DNA of 14,840 bases, from the NCBI GenBank assembly GCA_026391515.1, contig JAPLEC010000431.1:1-14840 (forward strand). Reading direction: 5' to 3'. The stretch comes from Bacteroidia bacterium (lineage in GTDB: Bacteria > Bacteroidota > Bacteroidia > Bacteroidales > VadinHA17). Below, piece after piece: positions 1 to 6,950 of this stretch (position 1 is the stretch's first letter; each line of letters begins with the position of its first letter). The translations under genes were made by a program, and so were the position numbers. Under the pieces are notes generated by a model. The model searched no databases and was not told the DNA's origin. It worked only from the letters and a program-made list of their open reading frames with translations.

Positions 1-1239
1 TTTTATTTTGCCGTTTCTCTGCTGCACCAGTATCCCGATAGTATCTACAGCGCGTTCAATAACGTTATGAACAGAAACATTTTCAAATTTGAAATCGATC
101 TCCTTTTTGTCGAGGGATGCAATCTGCAGGATTGTCTCTACTTTTTTATTCATCCTGCTGTTTTCCTTCTTTATCATGCCGATAAAATGCCTTATGCTAG
201 ATTCATCGTTAATCACTTTAGGATTTGTAATTGTATCTGCTGCAAGCGAAATTGTTGCAATAGGTGTCTTGAATTCGTGAGTCATGTTATTTAAGAAATC
301 GGATTTCATTTCCGAGATTTTTTTTTGCCGGATAATGAAATAGAGGCTCATTGCAAATGTAGCCAGTATGATTAGCGAGAAAAGGAAGGATCCTCCGAGA
401 ATCCATGCCATTGATCCAAAAACATAATTAGCTCTTTTAGGAAAAACAACTGACAATATAAGGTCCTGACGGATAATATTATCAGGGAAGAGTCTGACCA
501 TGTACTTGCTTTTAAGAAAGTCATTTTTCTCTGACACTTTAAAGGTTCCTTCAGTTACCACTCCGTTCTTGATAACAGCAAACTCGAACGGGGTCTGAAT
601 ATCTGAAAATAACAGCGAACGTTTAAGAGCGTATTCTATTTCCTTGTTATCCAGCTCCATTGTCTTTTCCCACTGATACACTTCGGAAATCATCTGGTCG
701 CTCATATTCTGAAACTCGGTCGACCTTTTTCTTACCCAGTCGATAAATTCCTTCTGCTTTAAATAGACTCCTCCGGGATTCTTTACAATGCGCTCACCGT
801 TATTCACCATAATCATTTTCCCCGGATCATCAGGGGAAACCATTATTATTGATGCTGAGTCATTTGTAATTATTGTATCGTGGGTAATGATAACCGGAGC
901 CTGTCCCGGTGATTGTGTAACAGATTGATTTGTAATGCGTACGCTGAAGTTACCGCTATTTCCGACCGAGTAGCTCTGTGTACTGACATAACCGGTGAGA
1001 TCATTTGTAGAATCACTGAAAATGTCAGTTGCGGGTGTCATAAAATTGTTGAAGAAATTCATCTTTCGCGATGATTCAATCGCATCTGCAGCATCGCGAA
1101 GACTGCTGTTTACATAATAATCAAAGTTCTCATTCAGTACCCCGACTACATTCCTTATCCATATAGATTGCACCCAGATGATGCCAATAAGTGATAACAG
1201 CATCATAAATATGAGCCAGATGAATTTTTTCCTGTTCAT
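1..1239 (-). CDS. Two-component sensor histidine kinase, C-terminus beyond window
   Basis: Membrane sensor kinase that would autophosphorylate on a histidine and pass the phosphate to a response regulator. I translated 413 codons from the ATG at 1239-1237; the frame stays open to base 1, so the protein is truncated by the window. Residues 5-24 form a first membrane helix, about 25-272 a periplasmic sensor region I do not recognise, and about 276-302 a second helix. Only about 10 residues separate that helix from the dimerisation domain, so there is no HAMP domain. The H-box reads NNMTHEFKTPIATISLA with the phosphoacceptor at His321. The ATP-binding domain (N, G boxes) lies outside the window. 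It diverges from the secreted protein at 1371 across a repeat-rich intergenic region. A response regulator gene probably follows off the left edge, but that is inference. The kinase call is firm; the stimulus is unknown. Confidence 0.93.
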   Translation of the reverse strand, partial: MNRKKFIWLIFMMLLSLIGIIWVQSIWIRNVVGVLNENFDYYVNSSLRDAADAIESSRKMNFFNNFMTPATDIFSDSTNDLTGYVSTQSYSVGNSGNFSVRITNQSVTQSPGQAPVIITHDTIITNDSASIIMVSPDDPGKMIMVNNGERIVKNPGGVYLKQKEFIDWVRKRSTEFQNMSDQMISEVYQWEKTMELDNKEIEYALKRSLLFSDIQTPFEFAVIKNGVVTEGTFKVSEKNDFLKSKYMVRLFPDNIIRQDLILSVVFPKRANYVFGSMAWILGGSFLFSLIILATFAMSLYFIIRQKKISEMKSDFLNNMTHEFKTPIATISLAADTITNPKVINDESSIRHFIGMIKKENSRMNKKVETILQIASLDKKEIDFKFENVSVHNVIERAVDTIGILVQQRNGKIK

Positions 1240-1243
1240 GACA

Positions 1244-1265
1244 CAAAATTAACTTATCATGTCAA
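1244..1265 (-). promoter_or_regulatory. Candidate Bacteroidota promoter for the histidine kinase
   Basis: On the minus strand TAATTTTG (1251-1244) fits the Bacteroidota -7 consensus TAnnTTTG, with a TTG (1265-1263) 11 nt upstream. The -7 box ends only 4 nt before the ATG at 1239. The transcript would therefore be leaderless or nearly so, unless translation starts at Met12 or Met13. The spacing is shorter than the usual 17-23 nt, so this is a weak call. Confidence 0.35.
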
Positions 1266-1279
1266 AACTTGCATATGTT

Positions 1280-1316
1280 TTAACTTTTCATTAACTCTTA
1301 TTAACCTGATTTTAAC
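1280..1316. promoter_or_regulatory. Four TTAAC direct repeats, likely response-regulator binding array
   Basis: TTAAC occurs at 1280-1284, 1291-1295, 1301-1305 and 1312-1316. The start-to-start spacing is 11, 10 and 11 bp, so all four lie on one face of the helix. A fifth copy at 1249-1253 is roughly in phase (31 bp before the first). OmpR/PhoB-type response regulators typically bind short direct repeats at about 11-bp spacing, for example TTAACA-like repeats for Bacillus PhoP. The array ends 21 bp before the -7 box of the rightward gene, where a -33 element would be, and no TTG is seen there. This fits activation by a bound regulator. Binding by the partner of the adjacent kinase is inference. 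Confidence 0.6.
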
Positions 1317-1337
1317 TGCATCAGGCAGGTAATAAAG

Positions 1338-1345
1338 TAATTTTG
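1338..1345 (+). promoter_or_regulatory. -7 promoter element of the secreted-protein gene
   Basis: TAATTTTG matches TAnnTTTG exactly and lies 25 nt before the ATG at 1371. There is no -33 TTG; the fourth TTAAC repeat occupies that region instead. Confidence 0.5.
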
Positions 1346-1370
1346 ATGTATAAAACTTAATTTCTATGCC

Positions 1371-2144
1371 ATGAAAAGAATTATTAAAAACCTGTTATTG
1401 ATTCTGATGATTGGTTCAATCCCTCTTTCGATGGCTTTCGGCCAGGAGAAAAAAACCGAACAGAAAGTAAAAATTGTCACAGTTGATAAATCAGGTACAA
1501 AAACAGTAATTGATACAACCTTTACAGCTGGTTCAAAACCCGATTCCATTATTCTGAAAAACGGTGAAGTAATCTATTTGGCTCACCCGGAAAAGGGATT
1601 AACTATTTCCAAATCTGCAAAAGCACCTGGAAAAGTTACGGTCACTGTTACAGATGATAATGAAGGAGAAAAGAAAAATGAAGAACGTGTAATTATAATG
1701 AGCGGCGATGACGCTAAATGGTCAGCGGCTTCAACATCAGCGTCTTCAACAGGTGAAGGTAAAAAACAAGTTTACGTTTATGCCAACGCTGAAAGTACAG
1801 GTGATAAGCCGGTAAAAAAGATTATCATAACCTCAGATGATGATGGTGATCTGAATTTTGAAGGTGAAAAAGTAATAATTGTAAAAGACGGTAAAGTAAT
1901 AAAGAGTGATGGAGGAGAGACCTTCGATATCCGCATTGAAAAGAAGGATGATATTGAATCTGATGCTGATGTAACAAAATATGTAGTCGCCAAAGACGGG
2001 CTTGTCATAACCGTTGAAGGAAAAGATGAGGCTAAGGTAAAAGAGATTATGAAGGTAATTGAGGGCAAGCTTGATGTTAAAGCTGAAGGTGGAGAAAAGA
2101 GGGAGGTTGTAAAAACCGAAACGAAAAAGACAGAGAAAAAATAA
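1371..2144 (+). CDS. Secreted acidic/lysine-rich protein of unknown function
   Basis: I do not recognise a named family. The 257-residue product has a clear signal peptide (residues 1-24, KRIIKNLL start, cleavage probably before Gln25), so it should be exported to the periplasm or beyond. No lipobox cysteine is present; in fact the protein has no cysteine at all. The mature part is rich in Lys, Asp, Glu and Gly and alternates short beta-like stretches such as VKIVTVDKSG (33-42), EKVIIVKDGKVI (166-177) and VVAKDGLVITVEGKD (205-219), suggesting diverged internal repeats. A Ser/Ala/Thr-rich linker lies near 118-127 and the C-terminus is a charged tail. It is transcribed away from the kinase at 1239 behind the TTAAC array. 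By analogy with CpxP next to CpxRA it could be a target or modulator of that two-component system, but this is only a hypothesis. A bidirectional terminator follows. Confidence 0.85.
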   Translation: MKRIIKNLLLILMIGSIPLSMAFGQEKKTEQKVKIVTVDKSGTKTVIDTTFTAGSKPDSIILKNGEVIYLAHPEKGLTISKSAKAPGKVTVTVTDDNEGEKKNEERVIIMSGDDAKWSAASTSASSTGEGKKQVYVYANAESTGDKPVKKIIITSDDDGDLNFEGEKVIIVKDGKVIKSDGGETFDIRIEKKDDIESDADVTKYVVAKDGLVITVEGKDEAKVKEIMKVIEGKLDVKAEGGEKREVVKTETKKTEKK

Positions 2145-2177
2145 AGAATTCCGATCAGGCTTTCATGTTCATTCCTG

Positions 2178-2212
2178 AAAATGAGTCCGGATTTTCCGGC
2201 TCATTTTCTTTT
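2178..2212. terminator. Hairpin terminator between convergent genes
   Basis: AAAATGAG-t-CCGG (2178-2190) pairs with CCGG-CTCATTTT (2196-2207) around an ATTTT loop, with one bulged T. CTTTT follows on the plus strand. The leftward gene stops at 2213-2211, directly beside it, so it probably ends transcription from both sides. Confidence 0.75.
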
Positions 2213-2891
2213 ATACCTCAGCATCCTTAAATGCATTCCATAAATCGTCTTCCGGAAATGGCGCGGTAATGACGATCTTTTCTTTTTTCACGGGGTGAAT
2301 AAACTCTATCCTCCTGGCCATCAGGCTGATGCTTCCGTCTTCATTCGACCTGGGAAAACCATATTTCAGATCACCTTTTATGGGACAGCCTATCTTTGCC
2401 AGCTGTGCCCTTATCTGATGATGACGCCCTGAATGAAGTTCAATTTCAATAAGATAATATCGCTCTGAACGGCCCTTCAATTGATATGTAAGTGAAGCCT
2501 TTTTTGATCCTTTTACCTCATTATCAAATACATACATCTTGTTCTGTTTCTCATTTTTCTTTAAATAATGAGTGATTGTGGCCTGATCTTCAGGTGGTCT
2601 CTCCTTAACAATTGCCAGATAAGTCTTTCTGACCTGTGCCGTTCTGAACATCTCATTCATCCGCGCAAGAGCTTTGGATGTCCGGGCATAAAGAATAACG
2701 CCTCTTACCGGACGGTCGAGCCTATGTACCACGCCAAGAAATACATCGCCGGGCTTATTGTATTTGGCAGCAATATATTTTTTTACCTCTGTATCAAGAG
2801 AGATATCTCCCGTTTTGTCACCCTGTGAAAGATCGGAAGATCTTTTACAGACTGCAATCAGATGATTGTCTTCGTAAAGGATTTCTGGCAT
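2211..2891 (-). CDS. RluA-family RNA pseudouridine synthase
   Basis: Converts specific uridines in rRNA or tRNA to pseudouridine in the cytoplasm. The 226-residue protein is a bare catalytic domain without the N-terminal S4 domain of RluC/RluD. It starts with the usual MPEILYEDNHLIAVCK. The catalytic motif is HRLDR (56-60), with Asp59 as the nucleophile. SGRHHQIRAQLA near residue 154 is the second conserved core motif, and a typical C-terminal ISLMARRIEFIHP segment follows. After HRLDRPV the common Ser-Gly is Arg-Gly here, a mild variant unlikely to abolish activity. The target uridine cannot be told from sequence. It follows panB by 2 bp (TGA-TT-ATG) and is almost certainly cotranscribed with it. 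Confidence 0.9.
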   Translation of the reverse strand: MPEILYEDNHLIAVCKRSSDLSQGDKTGDISLDTEVKKYIAAKYNKPGDVFLGVVHRLDRPVRGVILYARTSKALARMNEMFRTAQVRKTYLAIVKERPPEDQATITHYLKKNEKQNKMYVFDNEVKGSKKASLTYQLKGRSERYYLIEIELHSGRHHQIRAQLAKIGCPIKGDLKYGFPRSNEDGSISLMARRIEFIHPVKKEKIVITAPFPEDDLWNAFKDAEV

Positions 2892-2893
2892 AA

Positions 2894-3709
2894 TCAGTAC
2901 TGTTCCTTTTCATTAGGGAACTGCAGCGTTCTTACATCATTAATATATGTCTGCACTGCGCTTTTTATCTCAGCATAAAGGTTATGATATCTTCTGAGGA
3001 ACCGAGGAGAGAATTCCTGTGTTATTCCAAGCATATCGTGTAAAACAAGTACCTGCCCGTCAGTTTTTGGTCCTGCTCCAATTCCGATTATAGGAATTTT
3101 CAGACTGCTGGTGACCTTTTCTGCCAGCTTTGCAGGAATTTTTTCTAGTACAATAGCAAAGCACCCAGTTTTTTCAAGAAGCTTTGCATCATCCATCAAC
3201 CTGCGCGCCTCTTCCTCTTCCTTTGCCCTGACTACATAAGTGCCAAACTTATGAATTGCCTGCGGTGTAAGCCCCAGGTGTCCCATAACCGGTATTCCGG
3301 CCGATAAAATCCTCTCCACTGACTCAATAACCTGCTGTCCTCCTTCAAGCTTAACAGCAGAGGCCCCAGTTTCTTTCATGATCATGATCGATGATGCCAG
3401 CGCTTCTTTCGAATTTCCCTGGTATGTACCAAATGGCAGATCGACAACTACAAGAGCTCTTTTTACTGCTCTTACTACCGATGCAGCATGATAAATCATG
3501 TTATCGAGCGTTATCGGCAGCGTCGTATCGAAGCCAGCCATAACATTCGATGCCGAATCGCCTACAAGGATCACATCAATTTCTGCTTCATCGAGGATCC
3601 TTGCAATTGAGTAATCATAGGCCGTTAGCATCGCTATCTTCTCGCCTTTCAGCTTCATCTCATTCAGAACATGAGTGGTAATCTTTCTGACAGTTTTATG
3701 TACTGACAT
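2894..3709 (-). CDS. panB: Ketopantoate hydroxymethyltransferase (PanB)
   Basis: Transfers a hydroxymethyl group from 5,10-methylene-tetrahydrofolate to 2-oxoisovalerate to make ketopantoate, the first committed step to pantothenate and CoenzymeA. I place the start at the ATG at 3709, giving 271 residues beginning MSVHKTVRKITTHVL, as in other family members. An in-frame upstream ATG at 3769 would add 20 atypical residues and lies at the candidate promoter, so I reject it. The metal and substrate residues are all present: Asp51 in VGDSASNVMAG, Asp90 in VVVDLPFGTY, Lys120 and Glu122 in VKLEGG, and the catalytic Glu189 in VLEKIP. GIGAGPKTDGQVLV (209-222) is the usual C-terminal loop. It is the first gene of a two-gene operon with the pseudouridine synthase; other pantothenate genes are not in this window. 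Confidence 0.96.
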   Translation of the reverse strand: MSVHKTVRKITTHVLNEMKLKGEKIAMLTAYDYSIARILDEAEIDVILVGDSASNVMAGFDTTLPITLDNMIYHAASVVRAVKRALVVVDLPFGTYQGNSKEALASSIMIMKETGASAVKLEGGQQVIESVERILSAGIPVMGHLGLTPQAIHKFGTYVVRAKEEEEARRLMDDAKLLEKTGCFAIVLEKIPAKLAEKVTSSLKIPIIGIGAGPKTDGQVLVLHDMLGITQEFSPRFLRRYHNLYAEIKSAVQTYINDVRTLQFPNEKEQY

Positions 3710-3736
3710 AATTCCAATCGTATTAATTACAGGCCA

Positions 3737-3769
3737 CAAAGTTAGGGATTTGCAATAGAAGGATAACAA
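3737..3769 (-). promoter_or_regulatory. Candidate panB promoter
   Basis: On the minus strand TAACTTTG (3744-3737) matches TAnnTTTG, with TTG (3769-3767) 22 nt upstream, within the normal Bacteroidota range for the -33 box. Transcription would start near 3733, about 25 nt before the ATG at 3709. That supports the shorter PanB start. Confidence 0.6.
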
Positions 3770-3798
3770 TCTGTTGTATTTCTTTTATCAGGATATTT

Positions 3799-3875
3799 AC
3801 CCCCTTTCCCGTTTCCCCCAAGGTTGAAAATCTAGTTATGCTCCTTCCCCCCTGGGGGAAGGTTGGGAAGGGGGT
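3799..3875. repeat. C/G-rich imperfect inverted repeat (REP/MITE-like)
   Basis: The left arm ACCCCCTTTCCCGTTTCCCCC begins at 3799. Its imperfect reverse complement is TGGGGGAAGG-TTGGGAAGGGGGT at 3853-3875. Inside the right part, CCTTCCCCC (3843-3851) and GGGGGAAGG (3854-3862) form a tight 9-bp hairpin. The element stands out against AT-rich flanks in the panB-dnaK spacer. I infer a dispersed intergenic repeat; copies elsewhere cannot be seen here. The rest of the 312-bp spacer (3710-4021) holds the panB and dnaK promoters. Confidence 0.75.
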
Positions 3876-3939
3876 GCATATATAAAATATTGATAATCTG
3901 TCTGTTTTAATATTTTTTGTTAATTATTCTATTGGAAAA

Positions 3940-3980
3940 CTGCCGTTTTGTCACATATTTTTAATGGCATAATCATTGCA
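3940..3980 (+). promoter_or_regulatory. Sigma-54-type promoter motif upstream of dnaK
   Basis: TGGCATAATCATTGCA (3965-3980) fits the sigma-54 consensus TGGCAC-N5-TTGCA. GG (3966-3967) and GC (3978-3979) are separated by exactly 10 nt, as needed for -24/-12. Transcription would start near 3990, about 32 nt before the dnaK ATG. An upstream element CTGCCGTTTTGTCA (3940-3953) looks like a degraded TGNC/GNCA palindrome, possibly an activator site. A weaker vegetative candidate, TTG-N18-TA-N3-TTTG, lies at 3890-3919. No CIRCE/HrcA operator (TTAGCACTC-N9-GAGTGCTAA) is present. Confidence 0.5.
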
Positions 3981-4021
3981 GAAATAGAGTATTAAATCAA
4001 ATATTTTTAAATAATAATAAT

Positions 4022-5944
4022 ATGGGAAAAATAATTGGTATAGACCTTGGGACAACCAACTCATGCGTTGCAGTAATGGAAGGTAATGAGCCTGTAGTTA
4101 TCCCCAACAGTGAAGGTAAAAGAACCACACCGTCAATTGTTGCATTTGTAGAAAACGGCGAGCGTAAAGTAGGAGATCCGGCTAAACGTCAGGCAATTAC
4201 CAATGCAAAAAAGACTGTTTACTCAATTAAACGGTTCATGGGTGAGACATACGAAAAGTTGAACAAGGAGATAAAAAGAGTAACCTACACCGTTGTCAAA
4301 GGCGATAATAACACTCCAAGAGTAAAAATTGATAACAGAAACTATTCTCCCCAGGAGATATCTGCGATGATACTTCAGAAAATGAAAAAGACTGCTGAAG
4401 ATTATCTGGGTCAGGAAGTTACTGATGCAGTAATAACTGTTCCGGCATATTTCAGCGATTCACAGCGTCAGGCTACTAAAGAAGCCGGCGAAATTGCAGG
4501 ATTGAATGTAAAAAGGATCATTAACGAACCCACAGCTGCTTCGCTTGCTTATGGCCTTGATAAAAAATCACAGGATTTAAAAATCGCTGTATTTGACCTT
4601 GGCGGAGGAACTTTTGATATTTCAATCCTTGAGCTGGGGGATGGTGTATTTGAAGTAAAATCGACAAACGGCGATACGCATCTTGGTGGCGATGACTTTG
4701 ATCACCTGATAATTGACTGGCTTGCTGAAGAGTTCCAGAAAGATGAAGGAGTCGATCTGAGAAAAGATCCGATGGCGCTGCAACGTCTTAAAGAGGCTGC
4801 TGAAAAAGCTAAAATCGAACTTTCAAGCTCTACTTCAACAGAGATCAACCTCCCCTATATAATGCCTATTGACGGAATTCCAAAACATCTTGTCAAGACA
4901 CTTACACGTGCACATTTAGAAAAGATATGTGATAAGCTGATACAGGCATGCGTTGAACCTTGCCAGAAAGCTCTGAATGATTCAGGTTATAAGGTTTCTG
5001 ACATTGACGAAGTATTGCTGGTCGGAGGGTCAACCAGAATTCCCGCTATTCAGCAGCTGGTTGAAAAATTCTTCAATAAGGTTCCTTCCAAAGGAGTTAA
5101 TCCTGACGAAGTGGTGGCAGTCGGCGCTGCAATTCAGGGTGGTGTTCTGACAGGAGAAGTAAAAGATGTCCTTCTTCTTGACATTACTCCATTATCATTA
5201 GGAATTGAAACTATGGGTGGTGTTATGACCAAGCTGATTGATGCCAACACAACCATTCCAACCAAAAAGACTGAAGTGTTTACTACAGCTGCCGACAGTC
5301 AGCCTTCGGTTGAGATTCATGTCTTGCAGGGAGAAAGGCCTATGGCTGTAGGCAATAAGACAATAGGTCGTTTTCATCTCGATGGAATTCCACCGGCTCC
5401 GAGGGGCATCCCACAGATTGAAGTAACATTCGACATCGACGCTAATGGTATTCTTCATGTGACTGCAAAAGACAGAGGAACCGGCAAAGAACAGAGAATC
5501 AGAATTGAAGCATCATCAGGGCTTAGCGATGATGAAATAAAAAGAATGCGTGATGAAGCTAAAGCCAACGAGGAAGCTGACAGAAAAGCACGTGAAAAAG
5601 TCGATAAGATAAACACTGCCGACAGTATGATTTTTACTACTGAAAAGCAACTCAGAGAGTTTGGCGACAAACTCCCTGCCGATAAAAAGCCTGCAATTGA
5701 AAATGCATTGGCCAAGCTTAAAGAAGCTCATAAAAAGCAGGATATTGAGGCTATAGATAAAGCTCTTGCCGAACTAAATTCAGTATGGCAGGTTGCTTCG
5801 GAAGAGATGTACAAAAATGCTCAGAATACCAGCCAGACAACTTCACAACCAGGTCCCGGACAGCCAGGCCCCGGACAAGCTAATGATGGTCCAAAGTCGG
5901 GAGGTGATGAGGTTACTGATGTGGATTTTGAAGAGGTAAAATAA
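4022..5944 (+). CDS. dnaK: Chaperone DnaK (Hsp70)
   Basis: ATP-driven cytoplasmic chaperone that binds exposed hydrophobic segments with DnaJ and GrpE. It is full length at 640 residues (E. coli 638). The nucleotide-binding domain shows IGIDLGTTNS (5-14), VITVPAYFSDSQRQAT (138-152 region), FDLGGGTFDIS (191-201) and LLVGGSTRIPAIQQ (337-350). The linker and substrate domain begin at DVLLLDITPLSLGIET (387-402). A helical lid follows, then a Gly/Pro/Gln-rich tail with a repeated QPGPG unit and the terminal EVTDVDFEEVK. No dnaJ or grpE lies next to it; dnaK stands alone with its own promoter and terminator. There is no Shine-Dalgarno sequence, only AAATAATAATA before ATG, as is common in this phylum. 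Confidence 0.99.
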   Translation: MGKIIGIDLGTTNSCVAVMEGNEPVVIPNSEGKRTTPSIVAFVENGERKVGDPAKRQAITNAKKTVYSIKRFMGETYEKLNKEIKRVTYTVVKGDNNTPRVKIDNRNYSPQEISAMILQKMKKTAEDYLGQEVTDAVITVPAYFSDSQRQATKEAGEIAGLNVKRIINEPTAASLAYGLDKKSQDLKIAVFDLGGGTFDISILELGDGVFEVKSTNGDTHLGGDDFDHLIIDWLAEEFQKDEGVDLRKDPMALQRLKEAAEKAKIELSSSTSTEINLPYIMPIDGIPKHLVKTLTRAHLEKICDKLIQACVEPCQKALNDSGYKVSDIDEVLLVGGSTRIPAIQQLVEKFFNKVPSKGVNPDEVVAVGAAIQGGVLTGEVKDVLLLDITPLSLGIETMGGVMTKLIDANTTIPTKKTEVFTTAADSQPSVEIHVLQGERPMAVGNKTIGRFHLDGIPPAPRGIPQIEVTFDIDANGILHVTAKDRGTGKEQRIRIEASSGLSDDEIKRMRDEAKANEEADRKAREKVDKINTADSMIFTTEKQLREFGDKLPADKKPAIENALAKLKEAHKKQDIEAIDKALAELNSVWQVASEEMYKNAQNTSQTTSQPGPGQPGPGQANDGPKSGGDEVTDVDFEEVK

Positions 5945-5957
5945 ACACCATGGAATT

Positions 5958-5986
5958 AAGGGACGTTGCTTTTACGTCCCTTTTTT
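5958..5986 (+). terminator. Rho-independent terminator of dnaK
   Basis: Perfect 9-bp stem AAGGGACGT (5958-5966) with ACGTCCCTT (5974-5982), 7-nt loop, ending in a run of six T (5981-5986). It begins 13 bp after the dnaK stop. Confidence 0.92.
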
Positions 5987-5998
5987 ACTGACAGTTTC

Positions 5999-6095
5999 TC
6001 CTTTGTGTCCTTCGTGTGTACTTTGTGTTCTTTGTGGTTAAGAAAAAAAATAAACCACTAAGAGCACAAAGGTAAATCACAAAGAGCACAAAGGA
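5999..6095. repeat. CTTTGTG-type imperfect inverted repeat
   Basis: The left part (5999-6040) repeats CTTTGTG/TTCGTGTG-like units and the right part (6051-6095) repeats their complement (CACAAAG, AACCAC), joined by an A-rich loop. As RNA it could fold into a long imperfect hairpin. The units recur every 10 bp or so (CTTTGTGTCC, CTTTGTGTTC, TTTGTGGTTA). This style of intergenic repeat is familiar in Bacteroidota. It fills the gap between the dnaK terminator and the next gene. Confidence 0.7.
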
Positions 6096-6161
6096 TTTTT
6101 TTATACAATCTGGTTTCCACTGATTTTTGTACTTTTATATAAAATTTTGCGTTTCCTGTTC

Positions 6162-6950
6162 ATGAAATCGAAAATAATTACCATCCTTATTTTGATAACT
6201 TTATCAGTCTCAGCGATATGCCAGACTGACATGGATTTAAATAAGACCGATGCAAAGGGAAGGAAACAGGGACACTGGATCAAAAAAAATCCTGACGGCA
6301 AAATTCAATACGAAGGAATATTTAAAGACGATCACCCTGTTGGTGAATTTAAAAGATATTTTGAGGATAATACACTGAAATCTTTACTTATTTACAGCAG
6401 CGACGGAAGGGAAGCTTATGCAACCATCTACCATCCAAACGGTTTTATCGCATCTCAGGGGAAATATGTTAATCAGCTTAAAGAGGGTAAATGGAAGTTC
6501 TACTCCCAATATGTGAATGGATATCTTTTAAATGAAGAAGAGTACTCAAATAATATAAGGAATGGACCCTCTCTGAAATATTTTCCTGACAGCACCATCG
6601 CTGAAAAATTAAATTATACAAATGGAATAAAAGATGGAGAATGGCTGCAATACTTTGCAAATAGTCAGATTTACCTGAAAGCTTTTTACTCAGGTGGGAT
6701 GTTAAATGGTAAATTTGAGGTATGGTTCAGCGATGGGAAACAGGAGGTTTCAGGAGCATATAAAAATAATCTGCGAGAAGGCAAATGGCTCATCTATAAA
6801 GAAGATGGTACACTGCAATATGAAATCAACTATGTTTCAGGAATAACAAATGACCATCAAATGGAAATTGATGGAGCTAATTTAATCGATAGTCTTGAAA
6901 AAAATAAGGATAAAATTGCTGATCCTGAAAAAACCGGTGTTCTAAGATAA
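6162..6950 (+). CDS. Exported MORN-like repeat protein
   Basis: The 262-residue protein has an N-terminal signal peptide (residues 1-20, cleavage probably before Gln21). The rest is about eight repeats of 22-26 residues with the pattern G-[KEH]-[WF]-x3-[YF]-x-[DN]-G...Y-x-[DN]-G, for example near 37, 61, 109, 135, 159, 183 and 207. This is the MORN-like fold seen in proteins annotated as YwqK-type. Such repeats form beta-hairpin stacks and usually mediate protein or membrane contacts; no enzyme function is expected. I start at ATG 6162 because an in-frame TTG at 6147 lies inside a possible promoter (AAATTTTG at 6142-6149). Cysteine 20 sits in AIC, a poor lipobox, so I do not call it a lipoprotein. 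Its stop overlaps the protease start by one base (TAATG). The YwqK antitoxin label of some family members should not be taken as function. Confidence 0.85.
   Translation: MKSKIITILILITLSVSAICQTDMDLNKTDAKGRKQGHWIKKNPDGKIQYEGIFKDDHPVGEFKRYFEDNTLKSLLIYSSDGREAYATIYHPNGFIASQGKYVNQLKEGKWKFYSQYVNGYLLNEEEYSNNIRNGPSLKYFPDSTIAEKLNYTNGIKDGEWLQYFANSQIYLKAFYSGGMLNGKFEVWFSDGKQEVSGAYKNNLREGKWLIYKEDGTLQYEINYVSGITNDHQMEIDGANLIDSLEKNKDKIADPEKTGVLR

Noticed and set aside
67..294. Small rightward reading frames near the left edge
   Set aside because: They lie opposite the histidine kinase dimerisation domain, which is clearly coding on the minus strand, and their products look random.
3710..3769. N-terminal extension of PanB from the upstream ATG at 3769
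   Set aside because: The extra 20 residues are atypical, and the candidate promoter (TAACTTTG at 3744-3737) lies inside that stretch.
3780..4021. CIRCE/HrcA operator before dnaK
   Set aside because: No TTAGCACTC-N9-GAGTGCTAA-like inverted repeat is present.
5198..5731. Several reading frames of 71-86 codons antisense to dnaK
   Set aside because: They are shadows of a highly conserved gene; no start signal or recognisable protein content.
6162..6221. Lipoprotein signal in the MORN-like protein (Cys20)
   Set aside because: The residues before the cysteine (SAI) do not fit a lipobox well; cleavage before Gln21 by signal peptidase I is more likely.
6162..6950. Toxin-antitoxin reading of the MORN-like gene (YwqK-type annotation)
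   Set aside because: The protein has a signal peptide and no toxin gene is adjacent; the neighbour is an exported protease.
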